A stretch of 64,000 nucleotides of DNA, taken from Allobosea sp. Tri-44. Lineage in GTDB: Bacteria > Pseudomonadota > Alphaproteobacteria > Rhizobiales > Beijerinckiaceae. The stretch is taken from the NCBI RefSeq assembly GCF_004123845.1, contig NZ_NBDP01000007.1:124001-188000 (forward strand), in the 5' to 3' direction. The position numbers and the translations under genes were made by a program. The notes under the pieces are model-generated. The model worked only from the letters and a program-made list of their open reading frames with translations, was not told the origin of the DNA and ran no database searches. Shown here piece after piece: positions 27,361 through 36,597 of the stretch; position 1 is the first letter of the stretch, and every line of letters begins with the position of its first letter.

Positions 27361-27948
27361 TCAAGAAAGAGAAGCCGGCGGATCGATCCAGCCGATATTG
27401 CCGTCGCGGCGGCGGTATACGACGTTCATGCGGCCATTGCCAGCATGGCGGAAGATAACCACAGGCGCACCGGTCAGATCGAGCTCGGCGACCGCGTCGC
27501 TAACCGTCATCTGATGCAGGGATTTGGTCGATTCCGCCACGATCACCGGGTTCTCGCCGGCGTGATCAGCCTCGTGCTCCTCGATATCCTCATCGGGGGC
27601 GGCGATCACATAGCTGGGGATTTCCAGAGCTGGCTCGCGCCCGTTGGCAGCCGCAGCGCGATCTTTCAGTCTTCGCTTATAGCGACGCAGCCGCTTCTCG
27701 ATGCGCTCGGCCATCTTGTCGAGGCTGGCATAAGGGTCGTGCGCGGTGGCCGACGCCTCGAGCGTGATACCGGAGGAGAGATGCAGGACGCCATCGGTCT
27801 TGAAGGCGGTGCCGTCCTTGCCGACGGTGACGTGGCCCTGGTAGCCGCCCTCGTAGTACTTGCCCAACGCCGCGGCGACCCTAGCCTCGGCCTGGCCACG
27901 CAGGGCCTCGCCGACATCGAGATTCTTGCCGGAGATTCGCAAGCTCAT
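27361..27948 (-). CDS. hpf: ribosome hibernation promoting factor, long form
   Basis: Long HPF of 195 residues, which dimerises ribosomes in stationary phase. The N-terminal ribosome-binding domain (about residues 1-100) has SLRISGKNLDVGEALRGQAEARV and ends in the basic helix ERIEKRLRRYKRRLKD. After an acidic linker, the C-terminal dimerisation domain shows KSLHQMTVSDAVAELDLTGAPVVIFRHAGNGRMNVVYRRRDGNIG-like content. It lies between rpoN and ptsN as in many proteobacteria. Confidence 0.94.
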   Translation of the reverse strand: MSLRISGKNLDVGEALRGQAEARVAAALGKYYEGGYQGHVTVGKDGTAFKTDGVLHLSSGITLEASATAHDPYASLDKMAERIEKRLRRYKRRLKDRAAAANGREPALEIPSYVIAAPDEDIEEHEADHAGENPVIVAESTKSLHQMTVSDAVAELDLTGAPVVIFRHAGNGRMNVVYRRRDGNIGWIDPPASLS

Positions 27949-28136
27949 GGAGTGCTTCCCCTTCTTGTCGCCATGGTCAGTAGCCGACCATCCTGAGGAG
28001 GTAAGAACGGGCCCCCGAGGTTGTCAATGCATCGGCGGGGTGAGCTGCATAGGCGACATGACGGAGGATGGGCTCCTTGCGGCAGTCAGCGCGGTGCAGC
28101 GCCGCCCGGACCGGGCAGCGGCAAACGTCGGGGTGC

Positions 28137-29669
28137 TCAGCGTCCGGCGAGCGCCATTGCCGCCTTTTCGCGGCGGCGCTCCATCGAAGAGGGAATGCGC
28201 AGCGATTCCCGATACTTCGCCACGGTGCGACGGGCGATTTCGATGCCGCTTCCCTTCAGCTTGACGACGATGGCGTCATCGGAGAGCACATCACCCGGCG
28301 CCTCTTCGTCGATCATCTGCTTGATGCGGTGGCGCACGGCCTCGGCCGAATGTGCCTCGCCATAGCCGGTTGCAGCGATCGCGGCGGAAAAGAAGTACTT
28401 CATCTCGAAGACGCCGCGCGAGCAGGCGAGATATTTGTTCGAGGTGACGCGCGAGACGGTCGATTCATGCATGCCGATCGCATCGGCGACCGTCTTCAGG
28501 TTGAGCGGACGCAAATGCTCGACGCCATGAGCGAAGAAGCCGTCCTGCTGGCGCACGATTTCGCTGGCGACCTTGAGGATGGTGCGGGCGCGCTGCTCGA
28601 GCGAGCGGGTCAGCCAGTTCGCCGTCTGCAGGCATTCGGCGATGAAGGCTTTGTCCGCATCGCTGCGTGCCACCTTCGAGACACGGGCGTGATAGGTCTG
28701 GTTGACCAGTACGCGCGGCAGCGTGTCGGGATTGAGATCGACCAACCAGGAGCCGTCCGGCGCAGCGCGGATGAAGACGTCCGGCACCACCGTCTCCGCC
28801 GCCGAGCCGCCGAACGCGCGCCCGGGCTTGGGATCCAGCCGCCTGATCTCGGCGACCATGTCGGCGATATCCTCGTCGTCGACGCCGCAAACCCGCTTGA
28901 GGGCAGCGTAGTCGCGCCTGGCGAGGAGCGGCAGGTTGGCGAGCAGGGCCTGCATCGCCGGATCGTAGCGGTTGCGATCGCGCAGCTGGATCGCCAGGCA
29001 CTCGCTGACGTCGCGGGCGGCGACACCGCTGGGGTCGAAGCCCTGGACGACGGCGAGCACCGCCTCGACCCTGGCGAGATCGACGCCGAGGCGCTCGGCG
29101 ATATCGGGCAACGGCTCCGTCAGATAACCGGAATCGTCGACGCCATCGATGATGTGGCTGCCGATCAGCCGCTCCGCCGGCGCGGTGATGGCGAGGTCGA
29201 GCTGGGCGCGGAGATGATCGTGCAGCGAGAGCTCACTGGTCAGGCCGTTTTCGAAGCCGTCCGGCCCCTCTTCGAATGAACCGCCGGAGCCGCCGTAGGC
29301 CCCGCCAATGATCGGCAGGCTGTCGGCCCCTTGCGTTTCGAGCCGTGCCGCTTGCGGCTGCTCATTCTGGAAGACGTTGTCGAGTCCGGTGCCGAGCCTG
29401 CCCTCCATGCCCTCCTGGGTATTGAGGCTTTCGGCGCGGGCGTAGGTCTCTGCGTCGGCTGTGTGCGGGCTTTCCCCCGCACCATTCAGTGAACCCGGCT
29501 CCGGAGCCTCGTCAGTGCGCTCGAGCAGCGGATTGCGCTCGAGCTCGCCCTCGACGAAGCTCTGCAATTCGAGATGGGAGAGCTGGAGCAGCTTGATCGC
29601 CTGCAGCAATTGCGGCGTCATCACTAGGGACTGGCCCTGTCGCAGCTCCATGCGTGGCATCATCGCCAT
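28137..29669 (-). CDS. rpoN: RNA polymerase sigma-54 factor
   Basis: Sigma-54 of 510 residues for nitrogen-related and other enhancer-dependent promoters. The N-terminal glutamine-rich activator region is LRQGQSLVMTPQLLQAIKLLQLSHLEL. The central core-binding region follows, then the helix-turn-helix ESTVSRVTSNKYL near residue 395. The RpoN box ARRTVAKYRESLRI sits near residue 485. Length is normal. It lies between lptB and hpf in the same direction. Confidence 0.97.
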   Translation of the reverse strand: MAMMPRMELRQGQSLVMTPQLLQAIKLLQLSHLELQSFVEGELERNPLLERTDEAPEPGSLNGAGESPHTADAETYARAESLNTQEGMEGRLGTGLDNVFQNEQPQAARLETQGADSLPIIGGAYGGSGGSFEEGPDGFENGLTSELSLHDHLRAQLDLAITAPAERLIGSHIIDGVDDSGYLTEPLPDIAERLGVDLARVEAVLAVVQGFDPSGVAARDVSECLAIQLRDRNRYDPAMQALLANLPLLARRDYAALKRVCGVDDEDIADMVAEIRRLDPKPGRAFGGSAAETVVPDVFIRAAPDGSWLVDLNPDTLPRVLVNQTYHARVSKVARSDADKAFIAECLQTANWLTRSLEQRARTILKVASEIVRQQDGFFAHGVEHLRPLNLKTVADAIGMHESTVSRVTSNKYLACSRGVFEMKYFFSAAIAATGYGEAHSAEAVRHRIKQMIDEEAPGDVLSDDAIVVKLKGSGIEIARRTVAKYRESLRIPSSMERRREKAAMALAGR

Positions 29670-29827
29670 CGCGATCCCGACTCCTCAGCCTGCGGCAATT
29701 CGGCACGGTTCTTGCCTGTCAGTCAGACTAGCCGGAGGCCGCGGCGGCGTCAAAGCCCTTCGGGGGCTTTTGCCTCGGGAAGTTAATGCGCTGCAACATA
29801 AGCAGGCGAAGCGCCCGCCGATTCGGC

Positions 29828-30742
29828 TCAGAGCCGGAAGTCCTCGCCGAGATAGACGCGGCGGACATCGGCATTGGCGATGATTTCGGCCGGCGAGCCT
29901 TCGGTCAGCACTCGGCCGGAATGGATGATGTAGGCGCGGTCGACCAGGCCGAGTGTCTCGCGGACATTGTGGTCGGTGATCAGCACGCCGATGCCGCGAT
30001 CGGTCAATTGCCGCACCAGCTCCTGGATGTCGCCGACCGCGATCGGGTCGATGCCGGCGAAGGGTTCGTCGAGCAGGATGAAGGAGGGCCGGCCGGCAAG
30101 CGCGCGGGCGATCTCGCAGCGCCGCCGTTCGCCGCCCGAGAGCGCGATCGACGGCGCCTTGCGCAGGCGGGCGATGTTGAACTCGTCGAGCAGCTTGTCG
30201 AGCTCGCGCTCGCGCTTCTTGCGGTTCGGCTCGACGACCTCCAGCACCGCCCGGATGTTGTCCTCGACCGAGAGGCCGCGAAAGATCGAGGCCTCCTGCG
30301 GCAGGTAGCCGATGCCGAGCCGGGCGCGCTGATACATCGGCAGGGTGGTGATGTCGTTCCCTTCGAGCGAGATCACGCCCATATCGGCGCTGACCAGGCC
30401 GGTGATCATGTAGAAGATCGTGGTCTTGCCGGCGCCGTTCGGCCCGAGCAGGCCGACCGCCTCGCCATTGCGGACATAGAGCGAGGCCTCGCTCACGACA
30501 TTTCGGGCGCCATAGGTCTTGCGCAGGCCGCTGACGGCCAGGATGCCGCTGCCGCCGACAGCGCTCGCGATGGGACCAGGCTGCACGTCCTCTTCGGGTG
30601 CCTGCTTGTCCTTGCCCTTGCCGAAGAGCCCGCCGAGCCTGGCGAACAGGCCAGAGCGCGCCGCCGGCGCCTTGGCCGGCCGCGTCAGGCCGGGCTGCGC
30701 CTGCTGGCCAGCCGCGGGAGGGGGAGAAAGAGACACCGTCAC
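29828..30742 (-). CDS. lptB: LPS export ABC ATPase LptB, with N-terminal extension
   Basis: ATPase of 304 residues powering lipopolysaccharide transport from the inner membrane. Walker A GPNGAGKTT, the Q-loop, the signature ALSGGERRR and Walker B SFILLDEPFAGID are all intact. A Pro/Ala/Gly-rich extension of about 65 residues precedes the ATPase core, which normally starts near residue 1. Order lptC-lptA-lptB is conserved, but about 230 bases with repeats separate it from lptA. Confidence 0.95.
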   Translation of the reverse strand: MTVSLSPPPAAGQQAQPGLTRPAKAPAARSGLFARLGGLFGKGKDKQAPEEDVQPGPIASAVGGSGILAVSGLRKTYGARNVVSEASLYVRNGEAVGLLGPNGAGKTTIFYMITGLVSADMGVISLEGNDITTLPMYQRARLGIGYLPQEASIFRGLSVEDNIRAVLEVVEPNRKKRERELDKLLDEFNIARLRKAPSIALSGGERRRCEIARALAGRPSFILLDEPFAGIDPIAVGDIQELVRQLTDRGIGVLITDHNVRETLGLVDRAYIIHSGRVLTEGSPAEIIANADVRRVYLGEDFRL

Positions 30743-30762
30743 AGGAAAAAGCGCGAGCTGCT

Positions 30763-30876
30763 AGAGCAGGATGCGAAAAAGTGGGAACCGGTTTTTCGCA
30801 TCGATCCTGCTCTAACTCTTCGATGAGAGACGGATTCAGATTTCAGTTGGCATCGCCTTGCGATTCCAACTGAAAT
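30763..30876. repeat. two palindromes: AGAGCAGGAT repeat and ATTTCAGTTGG hairpin
   Basis: First palindrome, 30763-30813: outer arms AGAGCAGGAT and ATCCTGCTCT, with inner arms GCGAAAAA and TTTTTCGC, a widespread Hyphomicrobiales repeat. Second palindrome, 30840-30876: 11-base arms ATTTCAGTTGG and CCAACTGAAAT around a 15-base loop. Both lie inside the lpt operon between lptA and lptB, where they could limit read-through. Confidence 0.85.
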
Positions 30877-30972
30877 CATCCGGCTCTCGCGTTCGACATG
30901 GGTCCGCTCTGGTATGCGAGGCGCGCCCAACTGGCAACGCCTTCCTGCGGCCGCCCCAGCCGCCAGGGAAAA

Positions 30973-31668
30973 TCAGTTGGTCGGCGTGGCGGCTGGCTTG
31001 GCCCCCGCCTTGTTGTCCTTGCCGGCCTCTCCCGAGTTCGGCACGAAGAAGCCCTGGACGCGCCCCTTCGAGGTGACGTTGGCGACGCCGGTCTGGGTGT
31101 CGTAGACGAGCTGGTCGCCGCGCGTGATGTTCGGGCCGTCGTTCAACGCGACATTGCCGGTCATGATCACCTTGTTGTTGGCGCGGTCGAAGACGGCGTT
31201 GTCCGAGGTCGCGGCCTGCGTCTTCGAGACGACGGTCACCGGTCCGGTGCATTCGATGCGCTTGATCGCACCGTCATTGCCCTGGCCCTGTGCGGCAGGC
31301 TGGGCGGGCTTCGGCGTGCCGCCCTGGCCACGCCCTTCATAGAACACCGTCATCACCGAGCAGCGCACGGTGGTCTCGCCCTGCACGGCGACGACATTGC
31401 CGGAGAAGACCGCCTTGTTGTCCTTGTCGAGCACATCGAGCTTGTTCGCATCGATCTTGATCGGCTCCTTGCTGTCGCCGCCCATGCCGCCGAAGGGCGA
31501 GCCCGGCGCGCCGCCGCGCGGCTTGGCCGGCTTGGCAGGCGTGGCGCTCGCCGCGGCGGGCGCGGCAACAGGCGCCGAACCGGAGCGCGCGGGCTGTTGC
31601 TGGGCCAGCGCGCCGGCGGACAGGGCCGGCGCGATCAGGACAGCGAGAGCAAGAACGAAGGGTTTCAT
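30973..31668 (-). CDS. lptA: LPS transport periplasmic protein LptA
   Basis: Periplasmic bridge protein of 231 residues that carries LPS between inner and outer membrane complexes. The signal peptide (PFVLALAVLIAPALSAGALA) is followed by an Ala/Pro-rich linker. The OstA-like beta-jellyroll begins near residue 70 (PIKIDANKLDVLDKDNKAVFSGNVVAVQGE) and contains ITRGDQLVYDTQTGVANV. I chose the ATG at 31668 because it begins the signal peptide. It follows lptC by 41 bases. Confidence 0.93.
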   Translation of the reverse strand: MKPFVLALAVLIAPALSAGALAQQQPARSGSAPVAAPAAASATPAKPAKPRGGAPGSPFGGMGGDSKEPIKIDANKLDVLDKDNKAVFSGNVVAVQGETTVRCSVMTVFYEGRGQGGTPKPAQPAAQGQGNDGAIKRIECTGPVTVVSKTQAATSDNAVFDRANNKVIMTGNVALNDGPNITRGDQLVYDTQTGVANVTSKGRVQGFFVPNSGEAGKDNKAGAKPAATPTN

Positions 31669-31709
31669 CGGTGACCTGTGGTTGACCTGCATGGCTCGGT
31701 ACGATGATC

Positions 31710-32456
31710 TCACGGCTTCGCAGCGGAACGAAGGGCTTCGAGGTTGGGCGTGCTGCCCTCGCGTTCGGGACCAGCCAGGCTGCGCGCCGGCGCGTTCTCG
31801 ATCAGGACATGCACACGCCCCTCGAAGGTAATCAGCGCACCATTGTCCTTCACGTCGAGCGTGTCGGCATCGATCGTGGTCGTGCCGAGATTGACCTTGA
31901 CCGGCTCGCGCGAATTAACGGTTCCGCCCTTGAAGTCGACATCGGCCGTGCGCATGCGGACGTCATAGCCCGACTCGGTGCGGATCTTCACATCGTCGAC
32001 CAGTTTCAGCTTCTCCTTCTGCTGGTCGAAAAGGCCGCTCTGGGCATTGATGTTGATCCAGCCCTCGTCCTTCATCAGCACGCGGGCCGTCATCTTGACC
32101 AACTCGATCTGCGTCGGATTGCGGACGTCCTGGAGGGCCGAATCGGCCGTGACCTCATAGGGGCTGTTGTCCTTGCGATAGCCGGCGAGCTTCGGCGCCT
32201 CCATCACGACCTTGCCGCCCGACAGGCTGATCCCGCCTAGGGAGACATTGCCGATTTGACGCAGCGGGTTGAGGAAGGGGACGATGATAAGGCCGACCAC
32301 CGCGACGACGGCGCCGACCGGGATCAGCCGCCGCAGCACGCGCACGAGCGCAGAATGCCGGCGCGCCGCCCGGAAGGCACTCTGCCGGATCTGCGCCCGG
32401 ATCGCCGCCGGGCTCCGCGTCTCAGGGGTCGTGATCGCCAAGGTCATGCCCGCCAA
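31710..32456 (-). CDS. lptC: LPS export protein LptC
   Basis: Bitopic inner-membrane protein of 248 residues joining the LptBFG complex to LptA. One transmembrane helix (about residues 45-65, LIPVGAVVAVVGLIIVPFL) precedes a periplasmic jellyroll with KVVMEAPKLAGYRKDNSPYEV and LFDQQKEKLKLVDDVKIRTESGYDV. It is the first gene of lptC-lptA-lptB. Its 5' side adjoins nrnC with a 106-base gap. Confidence 0.93.
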   Translation of the reverse strand: MAGMTLAITTPETRSPAAIRAQIRQSAFRAARRHSALVRVLRRLIPVGAVVAVVGLIIVPFLNPLRQIGNVSLGGISLSGGKVVMEAPKLAGYRKDNSPYEVTADSALQDVRNPTQIELVKMTARVLMKDEGWININAQSGLFDQQKEKLKLVDDVKIRTESGYDVRMRTADVDFKGGTVNSREPVKVNLGTTTIDADTLDVKDNGALITFEGRVHVLIENAPARSLAGPEREGSTPNLEALRSAAKP

Positions 32457-32562
32457 TTGCCAGCCGCCAGCGGCTTTTTCATGTCGAACCGGCGCGTCCC
32501 AACAGGGCGCGCAACCGGTTCGGCAGCCGCTCGGCGAATAGCCTAGCTCAAATAGCTCAACT

Positions 32563-33177
32563 TTACGTATGTGCGAAGACGTCGACCTCTGGCCAGCCGG
32601 CGAGATCGAGCTCGGCGCGGGTCGGCAGGAAATCGAAGCAGGCCTTGGCGAGATGCGCGCGCCCCTCGCGCTCCAGCATCACGTCGAGCTTCGTCTTCAG
32701 CGCATGCAGATGCAGGACGTCGGCGGCTGCGTAGCCGAGCTGCGCTTCAGTCAACGTATCGGCGCCCCAATCCGATGATTGCTGCTGCTTCGACAAGTCG
32801 ACGCCGAGCAGCTCCCGCACCAGGTCCTTCAGACCGTGCCGGTCGGTGTAGGTGCGTACCAGCTTGGAGGCGATCTTGGTGCAGTAGACAGGTGACGTGA
32901 CGACCCCGAACGCCTTCTCCAGCGCGGCGATGTCGAAACGGGCGAAGTGGAAAAGCTTCAGCACGCCGGGGTCGGCGAGGACGCGGCAGAGATTGACCGG
33001 CGTCGGCCCGTCCTTGGGAATCTGCACGACATCGGCTGTGCCATCGCCGCACGAAAGCTGCACCACGCAGAGCCGGTCGCGCTGCGGATTGAGCCCCAGG
33101 GTCTCGGTGTCGATCGCCAGGATCGGCCCCGGCTGGAACCCATCAGGCAGATCGTCGCGATGCAGACGAATGGTCAT
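32563..33177 (-). CDS. nrnC: NanoRNase C, DEDDy 3'-5' exonuclease (RNase D-like)
   Basis: Single-domain exonuclease of 204 residues that degrades very short RNAs, replacing oligoribonuclease in many alphaproteobacteria. The DEDDy motifs are AIDTETLGL near residue 20, HFARFD near residue 75, and YAAADVLHL near residue 160. The length is far below true RNase D because the HRDC domains are absent, which favours NrnC. The ATG at 33177 precedes the first motif at the usual distance. Confidence 0.88.
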   Translation of the reverse strand: MTIRLHRDDLPDGFQPGPILAIDTETLGLNPQRDRLCVVQLSCGDGTADVVQIPKDGPTPVNLCRVLADPGVLKLFHFARFDIAALEKAFGVVTSPVYCTKIASKLVRTYTDRHGLKDLVRELLGVDLSKQQQSSDWGADTLTEAQLGYAAADVLHLHALKTKLDVMLEREGRAHLAKACFDFLPTRAELDLAGWPEVDVFAHT

Positions 33178-33411
33178 GCCAGAAACCTCACTCGGCAGCG
33201 CGGCGCGCCGCTCAGTCAGCTTGCCGTCCACCACTCAAGCCGAACAGCTTCCTCAAAAACTCGGCGGACGCTCCGCAGCTAGCGGCCCACCCGGCCGCAT
33301 TCAAGCATTTTCTCTGGCAATACAACCGGTTCGCCGGCATTAACCTTTTATTCACCATATGCTTCATTCGAACGTGCGGGCATGCAAGGATGCGCAATCG
33401 GAGCCTGACGC

Positions 33412-33840
33412 ATGTCCGCAATCCGCCTCTTCACCGATCTCGACGGCCGTATCGGCCTGCGCCAGTTCTGGCTCGGCAGCATCGCGCTCGCGTTCTGCCT
33501 CCTCGCAATCCAGTGGGGCGCACCGCGCCTGACCGACAGGCACAGCGCGGCGATGATCATCGCCTTCGCCAACACCTTCGCCCTGTTTCCCTGGTCAGCA
33601 CTGGCCGCAAAACGCGCCACAGACCGAGGCGGCTCGTCGCTCTTCGGCATATTGCTGGTTTGCGCCATCGTCCTGCCGCGGGAGTTCCAGCCCCTGCTTG
33701 GCTATGCCTGGGCGCCTTCGCTGGTCGCGATCTCGACGATGGCCTGGCTGGTCGCGCTGGTCGATCTCGGCCTGATGCCGGGCGTCGATCCCGATGCGGC
33801 GCTTGCGGAGCAAGAAGGGGCTGCTAAACGGGCTCGATGA
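33412..33840 (+). CDS. DUF805 family membrane protein
   Basis: Protein of 142 residues with about four hydrophobic helices. The start [22 protein letters not shown] and the motif [15 protein letters not shown] are those of DUF805 proteins, whose function is unknown. The stop overlaps the dapE start by four bases, so the two are likely expressed together. The upstream 230 bases are partly AT-rich and contain TTAACC near 33340 but no clear promoter was defined. Confidence 0.8.
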   Translation: MSAIRLFTDLDGRIGLRQFWLGSIALAFCLLAIQWGAPRLTDRHSAAMIIAFANTFALFPWSALAAKRATDRGGSSLFGILLVCAIVLPREFQPLLGYAWAPSLVAISTMAWLVALVDLGLMPGVDPDAALAEQEGAAKRAR

Positions 33841-35039
33841 GCCCGAACCCGCCCGCCCTCCTCGACTTCGATCCCGCCGACCCGATCGCCCTCACCCAGG
33901 CTTTGGTCCGCTGCCCCTCGGTGACACCAACCGAGGGCGGCGCGCTTTCTCTGCTCGCTGCCGTGCTGAGCGCCGAGGGTTTCAGGGTGGAGCGGCCCGT
34001 TTTCTCCGAGCCCGGCATGCCGGATATCGAGAACCTCTATGCCCGCATCGGTAGCGAGGGGCCGGTCCTCGTCATCGCCGGCCATACCGATGTCGTGCCG
34101 CCGGGCGACCTTGCTGCCTGGACGCGCGATCCGTTCGCTGCCGAGATCGTCGATGGTGTGCTCTACGGCCGCGGCGCCTGCGACATGAAGGGCGGGCTCG
34201 CGGCGATGGTTGCTGCCGCGATCCGCTATCGCCGCGAGAACCCGGATGCGCCAGGCTCGATCGCCTTCCTCGTCACCGGCGACGAGGAGGGCCCGGCCGT
34301 CAACGGCACGATCAAACTGCTGGCCTGGGCCGATGCGCGCGGCGAGCGCTTCGACCATTGCCTCCTCGGCGAGCCGACCAATCCCGCTGCGATGAGCGAC
34401 ATGATCAAGATCGGCCGGCGCGGCTCGCTGACCGGCAAGCTCACCGTCCAGGGCGTGCAGGGCCATGTCGGCTATCCGCATCTGGCCCAGAATCCGATCC
34501 GCGGCATGGTCAGGCTGCTGGCGGCACTGGACGCGACACCGCTCGACGCCGGCACCGAGCATTTCGACCCGAGCAATCTCGAGGTGACGACGCTCGATGT
34601 CGGCAATCCGGCGACGAACGTCATCCCGGCGCAGGCCCGGGCCGTTTTCAACATCCGCTTCAACGACCTCTGGACGCCGGAGACGCTCGCTGCCGAGATC
34701 GAGCGGCGGCTGCGCGAGGCGGCCGGCAACACCGTACGCTACGAGGTCACCTTTGAGCCAACCAATGCCGTCGCCTTCCTGACCCAGCCCGGACCCTTCG
34801 TCGCCATGGTCGCGGATGCAGTCGAAGCTGAAACCGGCAAGCGCCCTGCCCTGTCGACGACCGGCGGCACCTCCGACGCCCGCTTCATCAAGAACTATTG
34901 CCCGGTGGTCGAATACGGCGTTGTCGGCCAGACCATGCACCAGATCGACGAGCGGGTCGCCATCGCCGATCTCGTGACGCTGGAGCGGATCACGCATCGT
35001 TTACTGACGGATTATTTTGCCGCAGCGCAGCACGCTTGA
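33837..35039 (+). CDS. dapE: succinyl-diaminopimelate desuccinylase
   Basis: Zinc peptidase-family enzyme of 400 residues cleaving N-succinyl-diaminopimelate in the lysine and peptidoglycan pathway. The metal ligands are visible in [23 protein letters not shown], and [39 protein letters not shown] marks the dimerisation domain, and the late histidine is in [11 protein letters not shown]. The start overlaps the DUF805 gene. dapB, two steps earlier in the pathway, is also in the window at 49.9 kb. Confidence 0.96.
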   Translation: MSPNPPALLDFDPADPIALTQALVRCPSVTPTEGGALSLLAAVLSAEGFRVERPVFSEPGMPDIENLYARIGSEGPVLVIAGHTDVVPPGDLAAWTRDPFAAEIVDGVLYGRGACDMKGGLAAMVAAAIRYRRENPDAPGSIAFLVTGDEEGPAVNGTIKLLAWADARGERFDHCLLGEPTNPAAMSDMIKIGRRGSLTGKLTVQGVQGHVGYPHLAQNPIRGMVRLLAALDATPLDAGTEHFDPSNLEVTTLDVGNPATNVIPAQARAVFNIRFNDLWTPETLAAEIERRLREAAGNTVRYEVTFEPTNAVAFLTQPGPFVAMVADAVEAETGKRPALSTTGGTSDARFIKNYCPVVEYGVVGQTMHQIDERVAIADLVTLERITHRLLTDYFAAAQHA

Positions 35040-35106
35040 CGGAACCGACCCTGATCCCCACAGTTTAGACGAAAGTCTAATATCGTGACGTCCGGAGGGT
35101 TGGGCC

Positions 35107-35694
35107 ATGAGGCTTGCTGCCGACGATGTGACGCGATCGCTCGCCGCCTCCTGGCGCCTGCTGCGGGCCGACGCGAAAGCCCTGCCTGATCTTGACCTCA
35201 GCCGCGACGGCTTCTGGCGCTCCTATCTCGCGCTGGTGCTCGTCGTGCCCTCGATGATCCCGGCACTGGCCGCCGAGCGCACGCTCGCCGGCCTCTCGAA
35301 CAGCGGCGGGCTGTTCGACGCTCCCGGCCTGATCGCGGCGATCGTCACCGCCGAGATCCTGGCGATCCTCGCCGTGCCGGCGCTGCTGGTCGGACTCGTG
35401 CCGAACCTCACCCACAATCCGCGCTTCACCGGCTTCATCATCGCCTGGAACTGGGCCGGCATCCTCTCGGCGGCGCTGATGGCAGTGCCCGCAACGGTCT
35501 TCGCGCTCGGCTGGTCGAACCCCGGCATCGCCGGCTTCCAGAGCCTCGCCTTCGCAGCGATCGTGCTGCGACTGCGCTATTGCGTCGCGAGGGCTGCTTT
35601 CGGGCCTGAGAGCGGCGTTGCAGGCGCGATCGCCTGCGCCAGCCTGGTCGCCGACTATGCGGTCCTGAAGACCTTCGGGCTGGCCGGATTCTGA
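35107..35694 (+). CDS. membrane protein of unknown function
   Basis: Protein of 195 residues with about four predicted membrane spans (roughly residues 40-58, 75-98, 112-135 and 170-190). It has a soluble N-terminus that includes TRSLAASWRLLRADAKALPDLDLSRDGFW. GGAGGGTTGGGCC lies just before the ATG. It follows dapE by 67 bases in the same direction. I do not recognise a family; it resembles small transporter-like hypothetical proteins of the order. Confidence 0.65.
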   Translation: MRLAADDVTRSLAASWRLLRADAKALPDLDLSRDGFWRSYLALVLVVPSMIPALAAERTLAGLSNSGGLFDAPGLIAAIVTAEILAILAVPALLVGLVPNLTHNPRFTGFIIAWNWAGILSAALMAVPATVFALGWSNPGIAGFQSLAFAAIVLRLRYCVARAAFGPESGVAGAIACASLVADYAVLKTFGLAGF

Positions 35695-35703
35695 TTCGCA
35701 ACC

Positions 35704-35846
35704 GTCATTCCGGGGCATGGCGAAGCGATGAGCCCGGAATCCATGAACACGACGGCGCCGAACCGTTGCGGCGACAGAAGCATCCTTGCCTCGAACAGCG
35801 TGGTCATGGGTTCCGGGCTCGCCGCTACGCGGCGCCCCGGAATGAC
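35704..35846. repeat. palindromic repeat, GTCATTCCGGGGC type
   Basis: Arms GTCATTCCGGGGC (35704) and GCGCCCCGGAATGAC (ends 35846) enclose further complementary pieces, such as GAGCCCGGAATCCATGA and TCATGGGTTCCGGGCTC. The whole element can fold into one long hairpin. It lies between the convergent membrane-protein gene and truA. Confidence 0.8.
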
Positions 35847-35856
35847 CGCGTGGTTT

Positions 35857-36594
35857 TCAGTAATCCACGCCAGCGAGATAGAGCCCGCTGGACGGCGCCA
35901 GCGCTGCGCATTGCGAGCGGTCGCGCGCCGCCAGCACCTTGCCGACCTTGTTCTCCGGCCAGCGCCCCATGCCGACCATCTTCAGGCAGCCGACCATGGA
36001 GCGGACCTGATGGTGCAGGAAAGAACGGGCATGGACATAGGCGACGATCTCGGCCCCCTCGCGCCGGCAGTCGAAGCGGTCGAGCGTCCGCATCGGGCTG
36101 TTCGCCTGGCATTCGGCGGCACGGAAGGTGGTGAAGTCGTGATGGCCGATCAGCGCCTTGGCGGCACGGTCCATCGCCTCGTGGTCAAGCCTGACCGGGA
36201 CATGCCAGACGCGGTTGGCGTCGAGCGCCGGCTGCGCCCGCCGGTCGAGGATGCGGTAAATATAATAGCGGCGCGTCGCCGAGATGCGGGCGTCGAAGGT
36301 ATCCGGCACGGCCTCGGCGCTCAGCACCGCTACCGGCAGGCGCTTCAGCCTGGCATTGCTGGCGTCGCGCACGACATCGGTGCGCCAGTCCTTGTCGAGA
36401 TCGACATGGGCGACCTGATGAGTGGCATGGACGCCGGCATCGGTGCGCCCGGCGCAGTGCAGGCGCACGGCATGACCGCAGAAGGCCTCGATCGCCTCCT
36501 CGACACTCTGCTGGACCGATGGCCCGTTGAGCTGGCGCTGCCAGCCTGAGAAGGGCGTGCCGTCATATTCGATGACGAGCTTGTAACGCGGCAT
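35857..36594 (-). CDS. truA: tRNA pseudouridine(38-40) synthase TruA
   Basis: Enzyme of 245 residues modifying uridines 38-40 of the tRNA anticodon arm. The catalytic aspartate is D52 in AGRTDAGVHA. The start YKLVIEYDGTPFSGWQRQ and the C-terminal SFLHHQVRSMVG block are typical. Last gene of the def-fmt-truA run, starting three bases after the fmt stop. Confidence 0.96.
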   Translation of the reverse strand: MPRYKLVIEYDGTPFSGWQRQLNGPSVQQSVEEAIEAFCGHAVRLHCAGRTDAGVHATHQVAHVDLDKDWRTDVVRDASNARLKRLPVAVLSAEAVPDTFDARISATRRYYIYRILDRRAQPALDANRVWHVPVRLDHEAMDRAAKALIGHHDFTTFRAAECQANSPMRTLDRFDCRREGAEIVAYVHARSFLHHQVRSMVGCLKMVGMGRWPENKVGKVLAARDRSQCAALAPSSGLYLAGVDY

Positions 36595-36597
36595 TGG

